DNA of 59,137 nucleotides, taken from assembly GCF_900111315.1 (NCBI RefSeq), contig NZ_FOGU01000018.1, positions 1 to 59,137 on the forward strand. Reading direction: 5' to 3'. Shown here piece after piece: positions 7,419 to 14,869 of the stretch. Each line of letters begins with the position of its first letter. The first letter of the stretch is position 1. The notes under the pieces were generated by a model. It ran no database searches and was not told the origin of the DNA. It saw nothing but the letters and a program-made list of their open reading frames with translations. Origin of the DNA: Tranquillimonas rosea (GTDB taxonomy: Bacteria; Pseudomonadota; Alphaproteobacteria; Rhodobacterales; Rhodobacteraceae). A program made the position numbers and the translations under genes.

Positions 7419-8173
7419 TGTCGGTTCCTTGAATGATGGATGTCCGACGCGTGCGATCTGCCCCTTTCTTCTATCGGCCGGGACCTACCGTCGTGCGCGT
7501 CAGGAGGCGCGCGCACGGCGGAAGGGGCTGGCCTGCTTCCCTGGTCTGCGTTGCTCCCCGCGCCGTGGGAGAGCGTCGAGAGGGTGGCCCTCTCGACCCC
7601 GTCGGGAGACGAGCGGAGACGGGTTCGGGAAGAGGTGGGGAACGCTCTTCCCGGGAGTGGGGGAGGTTCGGAGGCGAGCGCGGAGCGGCACCCTCCGGGA
7701 GCAGGGGGTCTTGGGGGAGTGCGGAACGATGACCCGAGCCCGTCGGGAGACGCCAGGGGGTGCAGGGGGAGTGGCGAACGACGACCCTGCCCTGGGTATC
7801 CAGAGGGGCGGCGCGCTCTCTGGTCCGGCTGAAGGCCCCTGGCGGGTTCGGGAGGGCGGAGCGTCTCCCGAGCGTCGCGTCAGCGGCGCCGGGGTCCGGG
7901 GGCGTCAGCCCCCGGCGAACGACAGCTGGAACATAGGCCCGCAGGGCCGGAGTGCCAGCTGATTAGTGAGTAGTGAGCTGGGCAAACTGTGTTTCAGTGA
8001 TACTGCGCCGATATGCCAGTCAGTTCGAGGTCATGAGCAGTCGAGGCGATGCACGATTGACAAACCGGGCCTATAGGCGGCTTTCTGCATCACGCATAAG
8101 ATGCGATGTGCCGCACATCGGCTGAACCTCCGTCGCATTTTGAGAATGCCGAAATCGTCAAGTGGGAGTACCA
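7419..8173. other. 755-bp GC-rich noncoding region with repeats; oriT candidate
   Basis: No credible coding frame is seen on either strand. The region holds imperfect repeats of a unit ending GAACGA(T/C)GACCC (7714-7734 and 7765-7786) and a related GGCGAACGACAG near 7914-7925, two copies of GTCGGGAGACG (about 7603 and 7743), and an 8-bp hairpin CCGGGGGC-GTCA-GCCCCCGG at 7896-7915. Long, repeat-bearing, GC-rich gaps of this kind on relaxase-carrying elements often hold the transfer origin. MobV-type origins usually lie next to the mob gene, and here that gene is 2.5 kb away, so the assignment is weak. Confidence 0.35.
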
Positions 8174-9247
8174 ATGAGCGAAAAGATATCTTTAGCGGCG
8201 CGTTTCAACAAGGCGCAATCGGAATTGGTGACGCAAACGGCCGATTTGCCGCTCGGAACACTCGCTCAAATGGTCGAGGAGGGCTCTATTGATTTGACGC
8301 CCGGATTTCAACGGAGGGAGCGTTGGAAGCCCGAGCATCAATCAGCCCTAATTGAGAGCTTTCTTCTAAATGTTCCTGTTCCGCCAATTTACCTAGCGGA
8401 AGAAGTAGATGGTCGGTACACAGCAATCGATGGGAAGCAGAGGCTGAAGGCGATCTCTGATTTCATATACGGAAGGTTTCGCCTCACCGGCCTCGACAAC
8501 CTCGTCCAAGCTGAAGGCAGAACGTTCGAAGATCTCCCGGGGGAGATTCTAAATGCTCTTCGCCTTCGCCCGTATTTGCGAGTAGTTACGCTTCTGAAGC
8601 AGACTGACGACCGATTGAAGTATGAGGTCTTCCTTCGGCTCAATCGAGGTGGAGAGAGCCTGAACCAGCAGGAGATTCGAAATGTTGCATTTCGAGGTCC
8701 GCTTAATGATGAAATTTATAAAGCATCCGAAAACGCTTTCCTGCGGCAGCAATTAAAAATCGGATCTGACAAATCGCAGGCGTATCGTCAGATGCAAGAT
8801 GCCGAGTACGTTCTGCGCTTTTTGGCGCTCACTTGGAATCTCGACGACTTTCGCGGTAGCCTTGTTCACCAAATGGACAGGTATATGATCGAAAACGAAG
8901 GTGTCAGTCAACAGCAAGCTGTGGAATTGGTAAGGCCCTTCCGTGATGCAATTCTGAGGTGTCAGTCTATTTGGGGGGATAGAGCGTTTAAGCGCCCAGA
9001 TGGAACGGGGTGGCGTGATCAAATGCTTGCAGGTCTGTATGATGCGCAAATGCTATCAATTGTTTCTCTATCGGATGAGCAATTTAATTCCGCTACTGAG
9101 AGGCGCCAGGAAGTCGTCGAACAGACCCGCACGCTTTTTCAGGACGATGAGTTTGATAAGTCCGTGCGCGCAGGAACGAATACACCCGCTCGAATTCGAT
9201 ATCGCGTCCAGAAAACTAAGGAAATTCTGGTAGGTGCCCTACAATAA
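8174..9247 (+). CDS. DUF262 (GmrS/ParB-like) protein
   Basis: A 357-aa protein with the N-terminal DUF262 domain of GmrSD-type and other anti-phage nucleases. F45-Q-R-R-E-R-W51, LIESFLLNVPVPPIYL, and D86-G-K-Q-R90 are the family's nucleotide-binding and hydrolysis motifs. LRLNRGGESLNQQEIRN around 156-172 fits the rest of the domain. There is no C-terminal DUF1524 HNH nuclease, so it is not a full GmrSD. ATG 8174 has GGGAG upstream. Its stop overlaps the start of the HEPN gene (TAATG), which makes the two a coupled pair. The AT-rich composition differs from the island backbone. Confidence 0.85.
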   Translation: MSEKISLAARFNKAQSELVTQTADLPLGTLAQMVEEGSIDLTPGFQRRERWKPEHQSALIESFLLNVPVPPIYLAEEVDGRYTAIDGKQRLKAISDFIYGRFRLTGLDNLVQAEGRTFEDLPGEILNALRLRPYLRVVTLLKQTDDRLKYEVFLRLNRGGESLNQQEIRNVAFRGPLNDEIYKASENAFLRQQLKIGSDKSQAYRQMQDAEYVLRFLALTWNLDDFRGSLVHQMDRYMIENEGVSQQQAVELVRPFRDAILRCQSIWGDRAFKRPDGTGWRDQMLAGLYDAQMLSIVSLSDEQFNSATERRQEVVEQTRTLFQDDEFDKSVRAGTNTPARIRYRVQKTKEILVGALQ

Positions 9248-10152
9248 TGTGGGAAGGTGAGTTTTTTGACGCGTTCGCTGCGATACGCAGTTTGATTGAC
9301 GAGCCGGTACTCATTGATAACCCAATGAGAGGGGGGAGCCATGACTTGGGTGCGCGAATATTGCGTCACGGTTTGTCAGTCTCGTCCTTTGCGTTCCTTG
9401 AGAAATACCTTCAGGAGGCGATTAAAGATTTTATGCCATCCGCTTCGATGACTCCAGTTGCGTATGCTGATATGAACGATGAGTTTAGAAGATTTGTTTC
9501 GATATCTGCTGCGGAGGGTTTGTTAAATAGGGCGTCATTCAAGCCGAGAGTTGATCGGATAAGCTACTTTGAGGCTGAGGTTTCCAGTCTGGCGAAGTTT
9601 GGAGACACTCCTGCGCAATTTAATTGGCATGGGTTTAGTCCCAAGGGTTCGAATGTCTACAAAGAGGATGTCGCTACTGCGTTGAAAGCTTTGGGTGTCA
9701 TTACGCCTTGGGCGAAGCTGACACGAGTTACGGCGGAGCTTGGTTCGCATAGGGCAGATTTGGCGAGCGATTTCGACAATCTGTCTCGCACGCGGAACTC
9801 TTCCGCCCATAACCCGAGAGGAAATATTCCGACATCGGACCTAGGGACCAATGTCACAGTTGCCGTTCTTGTCGCGATATCGTTTTCATTGGTGCTTAGG
9901 TCGCTTAAGAAAGTCTACACTGAGTCAAGAAGCGTCGTGGAGCTCCGTGAAAGGTCGCGTGATCCATCGATTAATGTTCGATTTGTCGACGAAGAGGGTG
10001 GAGGTCGTTGGCTTGAAAGAAAGGAGGCCTTTGGTCGAGGCGTCAAAAGGTATCGTAGTTTTGAAGATTCTGTTGTGAGAGCAATGGCGCGCTCTGAAAG
10101 ACCGTCTGTCGTAGTGAGAAGTTTAAGTGGAATCCCTCTTCGCCTTTACTAA
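9247..10152 (+). CDS. HEPN-motif protein paired with DUF262
   Basis: A 301-aa protein translated from a start that overlaps the DUF262 stop by one base. R181-T-R183-N-S-S-A-H188 is the R-x4-6-H signature of HEPN ribonucleases, and the helical N-terminal region (SVSSFAFLEKYLQEAIKDF) fits the first HEPN helices as in the MAE_28990/MAE_18760-type families. A predicted hydrophobic helix follows (VAVLVAISFSLVLRSL). HEPN nucleases in such pairs commonly cut RNA on phage infection, with the DUF262 partner sensing or gating. That role is inferred from the families and not shown here. Confidence 0.7.
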   Translation: MWEGEFFDAFAAIRSLIDEPVLIDNPMRGGSHDLGARILRHGLSVSSFAFLEKYLQEAIKDFMPSASMTPVAYADMNDEFRRFVSISAAEGLLNRASFKPRVDRISYFEAEVSSLAKFGDTPAQFNWHGFSPKGSNVYKEDVATALKALGVITPWAKLTRVTAELGSHRADLASDFDNLSRTRNSSAHNPRGNIPTSDLGTNVTVAVLVAISFSLVLRSLKKVYTESRSVVELRERSRDPSINVRFVDEEGGGRWLERKEAFGRGVKRYRSFEDSVVRAMARSERPSVVVRSLSGIPLRLY

Positions 10153-10377
10153 TCTAGCAGTTTCGGCTTTGGCAATATCTCTCGGACTGATAATACGACT
10201 GCCGCTCAGTCGGGCGCGATATTCGTGGAGCCAGTTTTTAGGGTTCCTTGCACAATGCCAGAGTTTCCGTTTCCCATACACCTTGCCGAAAGCGTATTGA
10301 CCAATCCGATCTTTCCTAAAGAGGTCGCACGGGTGCGGTGATTTTTTATTTGGACTGGCTACTCTCGTAACACTCAT
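10123..10377 (-). CDS. Hypothetical basic protein (84 aa)
   Basis: ATG 10377 has an AGGAG ribosome site at normal spacing, and the gene points away from the relaxase. The product is strongly basic and has two cysteines and many aromatics (CDLFRKDRIGQYAFGKVYGKRKLWHCARNPKNW). Its end overlaps the last 30 bases of the HEPN gene on the opposite strand. Next to a relaxase gene, a small basic protein could help bind the transfer origin, but no family is recognised. It could also be a chance frame. Confidence 0.4.
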   Translation of the reverse strand: MSVTRVASPNKKSPHPCDLFRKDRIGQYAFGKVYGKRKLWHCARNPKNWLHEYRARLSGSRIISPRDIAKAETARLVKAKRDST

Positions 10378-10416
10378 CGACCGAACTCCTGACCTCTTGT
10401 GTTCAGGAGATCACCG

Positions 10417-11763
10417 ATGGACGGTTCAAACATCAAGACAGACTTCCCCGTGGTGCTGCGGTTCGACGGGCTCTACCCGCATCAGCTCGGCGGCTACGAG
10501 GCCCATCGCTTGCGGAAGGGTGGGGACCTCAACCATGTCAATCGCTCGCGCTCGGAGCTAAATCAACGGCTGATCGGGCCGGAGGACTGGGCCGCGCGCG
10601 CGCTGGCCGAGATCGACGAGATGAGGATCGAGAACTTCGCGGCGGAGCTCGCGTCTCTGGAGAAGCGCAACCGGAAGAAGGACATCGAGCGGCGCATGAT
10701 CGAAGGTCCGAAGCAGCCGTGGCGTTCTACGCGCCACGGGCCGATGCGCGAGGTCATTCTCACGGTCAACAAGGACTGGTTCGAGGGTGATGCCGCGTTC
10801 TTCGGCGTCGAGCAGACGTCCCGGGAGGACGAGTTCGGTGCCCATGCCGTTGCCTGGCTGAAGATGAACTTTGGCGATGATGTCATCCACGCCCGGGCGG
10901 ACCGGGACGAAGCTGCATACCATGTCCACGCCGTGATTATGCCGCGGGCGACGGTCGAGATCGCGAAGCCCAGGGCGAAGGTGCCAACGGCCACGGCGAC
11001 GCGCCGGATGCTGCAACCCTCGATCCATCCGCTCATCCAGAACTACGAAGCGGCGCAGGACAGCGTCGGTCTTTGGTTCGCAGACCTTGGTCTGGTGCGC
11101 GGGGAAAGCCGGGCAGCTGCGATTAGGGAGGCCCGCGAGAACGGACAGAAACCGCCGAGGCGCCGGTATCACGCCAAGACGTGGAAGTGGCGCGCCGAGC
11201 AAGAGCTTCGCCTGAAGGCGGAGGCGGAAGCATTGGACGCCGACAAGGCAGCGCTGGACGAGCGCACGGCACGGGTTGCGGAGCGCGAAGAGGAAGCAGA
11301 GACGGTGCTCGCCGTGGCCGAAGGTGTGGCATCGGGTGCGTTTGTCGCGAGCGATGGCGAAGATGAGACGGGCTTGGTCGATTCAAAGGCCGCCAAACCT
11401 GCGAATGCGTCCCTGGAGGAGCTTCAGCGACGATCACCGACGGGGTTCGCCCGCGCGGCGGGCGTGTTCGGGCGCGCGTGGGAGCGCCTGTTCGGGCACG
11501 CACGAGCGAAGGCGGAAGCCGAGGCCGACGCTCGCGTGTCGAGTGCGATGGAGCAGATCGAACGGGCCGATACGAAAGTCGCGGAAGCCGCGCTTCACCT
11601 GCCAGCCAAGACGCGCTCGCTAATCGCGGAGATCCGGCAGACGATCCCGGCGATGCTCCGCAGGCTGGAGCTTTCCGGGAACGGGCTTCCGCGGGATTCG
11701 CAGAAGGATCAGACGCAGCGCGATGACCCCGACGACGAAGAAAGTATGGATAGCAATCAATAG
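10417..11763 (+). CDS. MobV/Pre-type relaxase
   Basis: A 448-aa mobilization protein. The N-terminal part has H30-R-L-R...H40-V-N-R-S-R-S-x-x-N, the first Mob_Pre motif, and residues 164-176 (D-E-A-A-Y-H169-V-H171-A-V-I-M-P) match the metal-binding HxH motif of the family. These proteins nick the transfer origin and lead the strand into a helper's conjugation channel. The C-terminal half is a long charged coiled coil (about 250-410). ATG 10417 is chosen over the earlier in-frame ATG at 10399 because CAGGAGA lies just before it. No secretion genes accompany it, so transfer would need a helper. Confidence 0.75.
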   Translation: MDGSNIKTDFPVVLRFDGLYPHQLGGYEAHRLRKGGDLNHVNRSRSELNQRLIGPEDWAARALAEIDEMRIENFAAELASLEKRNRKKDIERRMIEGPKQPWRSTRHGPMREVILTVNKDWFEGDAAFFGVEQTSREDEFGAHAVAWLKMNFGDDVIHARADRDEAAYHVHAVIMPRATVEIAKPRAKVPTATATRRMLQPSIHPLIQNYEAAQDSVGLWFADLGLVRGESRAAAIREARENGQKPPRRRYHAKTWKWRAEQELRLKAEAEALDADKAALDERTARVAEREEEAETVLAVAEGVASGAFVASDGEDETGLVDSKAAKPANASLEELQRRSPTGFARAAGVFGRAWERLFGHARAKAEAEADARVSSAMEQIERADTKVAEAALHLPAKTRSLIAEIRQTIPAMLRRLELSGNGLPRDSQKDQTQRDDPDDEESMDSNQ

Positions 11764-11902
11764 CTTGCGAGAAAACGGCGAAAAAGTTTGCCGAGTCCAC
11801 GAGTCGCGCGGATCGAAGAGAGCAATGTGATGGTCAGCGCCGGACGGTGCTCCTCAAACCCGGACCTCTGCGGAGGCCATCAGATCGACAAAGGACCCCA
11901 CA

Positions 11903-12361
11903 ATGACCAAGTTCCTCAACCCCGACCTCGCCGCCTCGAAATCCTCGCGCAAGAAGCGCCAGCAGGCCGACGACGCGCCCGACACCGCCGCCACCGAGCG
12001 CGCTCTGGCGACCCTCCGCCGGTCGCTCAACAAGCAGGTGAAAAAGGCGGATAACCAGGAACGACTACGAACCAAGGCCATCAACGACACGATGCCCGAC
12101 TTCATTGGGGCGATGGACGATGAGGTCCTGGCACCGTTCTTCTTCGGGCTCGAGCGGCTGGCGACCGCAGCGAACCGCCGACGGATCGCGACGCACCCGC
12201 TTCGCCCGGAGATCGTCGACGAATGGCACGATGAGGCCGACGCCGAGGAGGCGCTGGCCGCAGAGGAAGAGGAGCGAGCGGCAGCCAAGGCCGCCGAGCA
12301 CGAGGCCCGGGCCGTGAAGGCTACGCCGACCGAAGCGTCTGAGGGAGCGTCGGCGTCCTGA
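11903..12361 (+). CDS. Hypothetical charged helical protein (152 aa)
   Basis: ATG 11903 is preceded by AAAGGACC. The protein is rich in lysine, arginine and glutamate, begins MTKFLNPDLAASKSSRKKRQQ, has a short central segment with aromatic residues (MDDEVLAPFFFGLERLATAANRRR), and ends in an alanine/glutamate coiled coil (DEADAEEALAAEEEERAAAKAAEHEARA). No family is recognised. It follows the relaxase by 139 bases on the same strand and is the last gene before the right attachment repeat. Confidence 0.55.
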   Translation: MTKFLNPDLAASKSSRKKRQQADDAPDTAATERALATLRRSLNKQVKKADNQERLRTKAINDTMPDFIGAMDDEVLAPFFFGLERLATAANRRRIATHPLRPEIVDEWHDEADAEEALAAEEEERAAAKAAEHEARAVKATPTEASEGASAS

Positions 12362-12465
12362 AGGACCCGAGACGGGCAGGGGGCACCGAGATGCGCCCCC
12401 GCCGGCTCCGCCGCTCACCGGGCAACCGGAACGAAGAGCGTCGTTTTCGCCAAAGTGCTATGCGG

Positions 12466-12478
12466 GCTCCCGCAACCA
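12466..12478. repeat. att core, right copy
   Basis: Exact direct repeat of the 13 bases at the 3' end of tRNA-fMet (291-303). The preceding base differs (G here, T in the tRNA), and so does the sequence that follows. It marks the right end of the island. Confidence 0.7.
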
Positions 12479-12493
12479 TCGTCACTTGCCCAG

Positions 12494-12518
12494 AACGCCC
12501 GCCAACCCGGCGGGCGTT
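12494..12518. other. Strong 10-bp hairpin beside right att site
   Basis: AACGCCCGCC (12494-12503) pairs perfectly with GGCGGGCGTT (12509-12518) across a 5-base loop. It could be the terminator of the rRNA operon, displaced from tRNA-fMet by the island, or simply part of the recombinase remnant's coding end. No long T run follows on either strand. Confidence 0.45.
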
Positions 12519-12751
12519 GGCACGTTCACCCCCATCGTCCTCGCAGAGCGACAGGATCGCCGCTAGGTCTCCGCGCAGCGCGATCCCGTGGCCGTTCGGG
12601 GCCGTCGCGTCGGGCGTCAGCACGATCGTCTCGATCAGTCCGCGCAACATGACCTGAGACCCGACTTTCCTCCGGCCTTACGGAGAGTCCGCCGATTGAT
12701 TGCTCCGAGCCCCAACCTTGGACCGCCGGGAGCTGGAGTTTCCCGGATGTT

Positions 12752-13576
12752 TCACGGTGACGGGCTGGTTGCGTCACCGGGATAATGCACGGCAATCGGG
12801 ACGTTGTATCCGATCGCGCTGTGGGGTCGGTCTTCGTTGTAATGTCTACGCCAATCTTCCAGCTTTTCGCAGGCATCAGCAAGGCTCATGAACCAGTGTG
12901 CGTTCAGACATTCGGCGCGTAGCTTTGAGTTGAACGCCGCGATGAAGTCATTGTCGGTCGGCTTGCCCGGCCGCGAAAAGTCCAGGGTGACGTCATTGGC
13001 GTAGGCCCAGAGATCGAGGTCGCGGGAGACGAATTCGCTGCCGTTGTCGACCCTCATGGTCTTCGGATTGCCGATCTTGCCGCAGACCCGTTCCAGCGTC
13101 TGCACGACGTCCTCACCGCGATAGGCGAACCTCGGATCGGCCGCCGGGCATAGCCGGGAATGGGTGTCGACGACGGTCAGGATGCGGAGCTTCTTGCCGA
13201 GAGCGAGCTGGTCGTGAACGAAGTCCATCGCCCAGACCTCGTTCGGCCCCACCGCCTCCTGGCGGTCCTCCCGCAGCTTCGCCTTCACCCGCCGACGCGG
13301 ATACTTGTGCCGAAGCTGGAGCCCCAACTCTTTGTAAATCCTACGGGTCTTTTTCATGTTGATCTCCCAGCCCTCGCGGCGGAGCAGCACATGCACCCGC
13401 CGGTAGCCGTAGCGGACCCGCGTCTCGCAGATCTCCTTGATCCGTCTTTCGACGGCGGCCTGGTCGGTGCGGCGGGAGCGATAGTGGAACGTGGAACGGT
13501 CGAAGCTGAGGGCCCCACAGGCCGTCCGGATCGACACGCCCCAATCGCTGCACATCCCGCGAACGAGTTCGCGCAA
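12752..13576 (-). CDS. IS3-family transposase OrfB, DDE glutamate missing
   Basis: The frame encodes the rve-type integrase core of IS3 transposases. The helix-turn-helix-like YGYRRVHVLLRREG and the catalytic aspartates in NEVWAMDFVHD and RVDNGSEF are present. At the third position, where relatives read DNxFIEAFN, this copy reads DNDFIAAFNSKLRAECLN, so the catalytic glutamate has become alanine (GAG to GCG would suffice). The translation frame extends upstream to about 13597 and is entered from orfA by a -1 shift at the GAAAG near 13597. The listed start is the TTG at 13576. This copy should be unable to transpose by itself. Confidence 0.85.
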   Translation of the reverse strand: MRELVRGMCSDWGVSIRTACGALSFDRSTFHYRSRRTDQAAVERRIKEICETRVRYGYRRVHVLLRREGWEINMKKTRRIYKELGLQLRHKYPRRRVKAKLREDRQEAVGPNEVWAMDFVHDQLALGKKLRILTVVDTHSRLCPAADPRFAYRGEDVVQTLERVCGKIGNPKTMRVDNGSEFVSRDLDLWAYANDVTLDFSRPGKPTDNDFIAAFNSKLRAECLNAHWFMSLADACEKLEDWRRHYNEDRPHSAIGYNVPIAVHYPGDATSPSP

Positions 13577-13587
13577 GCAGCCAGGCT

Positions 13588-13854
13588 TCAGAGCTTTCGG
13601 CGGATGACGTCCTGGAGCATCTCCCGATCGAGTGTCAGGTCGGCGACGATCTTCTTCAGCCGCGCGTTCTCGTCCTCGAGCGCCTTCAGCCGCCGCATCT
13701 CGTCCGGCAGCAGGCCGCCATACCGCTTCTTCCAGTTGAAGTAGGTTGCCTGACTGATCCCAGCCTTGCGGCAGACCTCCGCGACCGGCGTGCCTTCCGC
13801 GCCCTGCTTCAGGATGAACGCCTTCTGCGCCTCCGTGAACCTCGATGCCTTCAT
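13588..13854 (-). CDS. IS3-family transposase OrfA
   Basis: An 88-aa DNA-binding protein. MKASRFTEAQKAFILKQGAEGTPVAEVCRKAGISQATYFNWKKRYGG is the usual helix-turn-helix of IS3 OrfA, followed by a leucine zipper (MRRLKALEDENARLKKIVADLTLDREML). ATG 13854 is chosen because GAGGAG lies 10 bases upstream and the family begins here. Its end overlaps the OrfB frame. Confidence 0.9.
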   Translation of the reverse strand: MKASRFTEAQKAFILKQGAEGTPVAEVCRKAGISQATYFNWKKRYGGLLPDEMRRLKALEDENARLKKIVADLTLDREMLQDVIRRKL

Positions 13855-13915
13855 CGTTCTCAGCTCCTCTCCCAGCCAGGGAAGCTTAACCGAAAACTCC
13901 AGCTTCAAGCGGTCC

Positions 13916-14161
13916 AGTTTTCAGGGCGCAGAGCAGCGCAGAGCACTTCCAACACCGAACGCCAGCATGCGGCGCTCAAGCCGCGACCGCGGAGAGAATC
14001 GAAGAGCCCGGCGCGCAAGATGACCCGCAGAGAGATCAGCCCTTGATCAAGGTGATCAGAGAAAACGTCGGCACACTGCCGACAGTCGGATAGGACGGCC
14101 GTCGAAACCCTTCATCAAGATCCGCGCGCTAGGACGGATCGGGCGGCGCAGAACGCGACGG
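13916..14161. other. Junction between IS and flagellar cluster
   Basis: About 245 bases with no supported gene. It must contain the promoter of the SLT-flhA-fliR-flhB operon, but I see no clear sigma-70, sigma-54 or CtrA site. It may also hold the unseen right end of the older element at tRNA-fMet. Confidence 0.35.
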
Positions 14162-14866
14162 ATGATGATGATCGACAGGTGCAAGTTCTTTCTCAGGTGC
14201 ATTCGTGCGGCGGCTCTCGTGGCGCTGTTCTTTGCACTTGCCCCTTTCGGCGCCACCGCGTCGCCCGATCGATGTGACCGGGCCGCGCAGGTCGCCGCCG
14301 CGGAGCGTGACGTTCCGCTCGACGTGATGCGTGCCATCACGCGGACCGAGACCGGGCGACAGCGCGGCGGCACGCTTGAACCGTGGCCCTGGACAGTGAA
14401 CCTCGAAGGCGATGGGCACTGGTTCGACACACTGGACGCGGCGCTGGCCTTCGCGCACCGGCACCACAGCGCGGGCGCGCGCAGTTTCGATGTCGGTTGC
14501 TTTCAGGTCAATTTCCGCTGGCACGGCTCGGCCTTCGAGTCGCTGGCCGAGATGTTCGATCCCGCCGCGAACGCCCGGTACGCTGCGAGCTTCCTCGCAC
14601 GTCTCAAGGCCGAGCTAGGCACATGGGAGGCCGCAGCCGGCGCCTACCATTCGCGCACGCGGCGTTACGCGGATCGTTACCTTCGACGGTTCTCAGCGAT
14701 CCGGGCCGATCTGGAACCGCCAGCGGCGGGCCCCCGGTTCGCGGTCCGAGCGGCCGACCGGCCGAATCTCTTTCCGCTTCTCCGGCCCGGCGGCGTGACT
14801 CGCCGGGGATCCCTGGTGCCATTGGACCAGACGGCGCGCGCGCCGCTGTTCGCCCGGCGGGACTAG
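14162..14866 (+). CDS. Flagellar-linked lytic transglycosylase (SLT domain)
   Basis: A 234-aa exported protein. The signal peptide runs to about residue 37 (AALVALFFALAPFGATAS). The SLT fold follows: VPLDVMRAITRTETGR supplies the catalytic glutamate in the usual position, then DVGCFQVNFRWHG (the GxxQVN motif) and AAGAYHSR. It would cut peptidoglycan so that the flagellar rod can cross the cell wall. The gene is immediately upstream of flhA (three bases), so it belongs to the flagellar operon. Confidence 0.85.
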   Translation: MMMIDRCKFFLRCIRAAALVALFFALAPFGATASPDRCDRAAQVAAAERDVPLDVMRAITRTETGRQRGGTLEPWPWTVNLEGDGHWFDTLDAALAFAHRHHSAGARSFDVGCFQVNFRWHGSAFESLAEMFDPAANARYAASFLARLKAELGTWEAAAGAYHSRTRRYADRYLRRFSAIRADLEPPAAGPRFAVRAADRPNLFPLLRPGGVTRRGSLVPLDQTARAPLFARRD

Positions 14867-14869
14867 CAC

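Larger units (their letters stand above)
304..12478. mobile_element. Integrated mobilizable island in tRNA-fMet
   Basis: The region lies between two exact 13-bp copies of the tRNA-fMet 3' end. It carries a large serine recombinase next to the tRNA, a resolvase-like partner, a MobV/Pre-type relaxase, a PemK/MazF-like pair, a DUF262-HEPN pair, a secreted ClpP-like protein and small hypotheticals. Base composition is patchy: 3.7-6.2 kb and 8.1-10.4 kb are much richer in A+T than the rest, which suggests cargo from different sources. No conjugation (type IV secretion) genes are present, so it fits an integrative mobilizable element that would depend on a helper. Boundaries are inferred from the repeat. 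Confidence 0.75.
12466..12650 (-). pseudogene. 3' end of a second serine recombinase gene
   Basis: Read leftwards from 12650 the frame gives LRGLIETIVLTPD...GIALRGDLAAILSLCEDDGG, which is the typical C-terminal end of large serine recombinases. It continues to GQVTMVAGA, where VAGA is encoded by the antisense of the tRNA-fMet 3' end. In intact elements at this tRNA the same frame runs on as VAGAGFEPATF. The catalytic domain and zinc ribbon are missing upstream, and a stop lies in frame near 12680. It is best read as the remains of an older element at the same tRNA, displaced when the present island inserted. Confidence 0.65.
12719..13915 (-). mobile_element. IS3-family insertion sequence
   Basis: About 1.2 kb with two overlapping transposase genes. 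The ends are imperfect inverted repeats: TGGACCGC...GAGCTGGAGTTT at 12719-12740 and its near match read from 13915 leftwards (TGGACCGCTTGAAGCTGGAG). I find no obvious target duplication. It lies next to the recombinase remnant and may have caused its truncation, although about 70 bases separate them. Confidence 0.8.

Noticed and set aside
7430-7970. Several open frames in the GC-rich gap
   Set aside because: They overlap in many frames, have no good ribosome site and give low-complexity Arg/Gly/Pro products; composition alone explains them.
12714-13920. Target-site duplication of the IS
   Set aside because: The bases outside the terminal repeats (left AACCT, right GTTTT) do not match, so no duplication is claimed.
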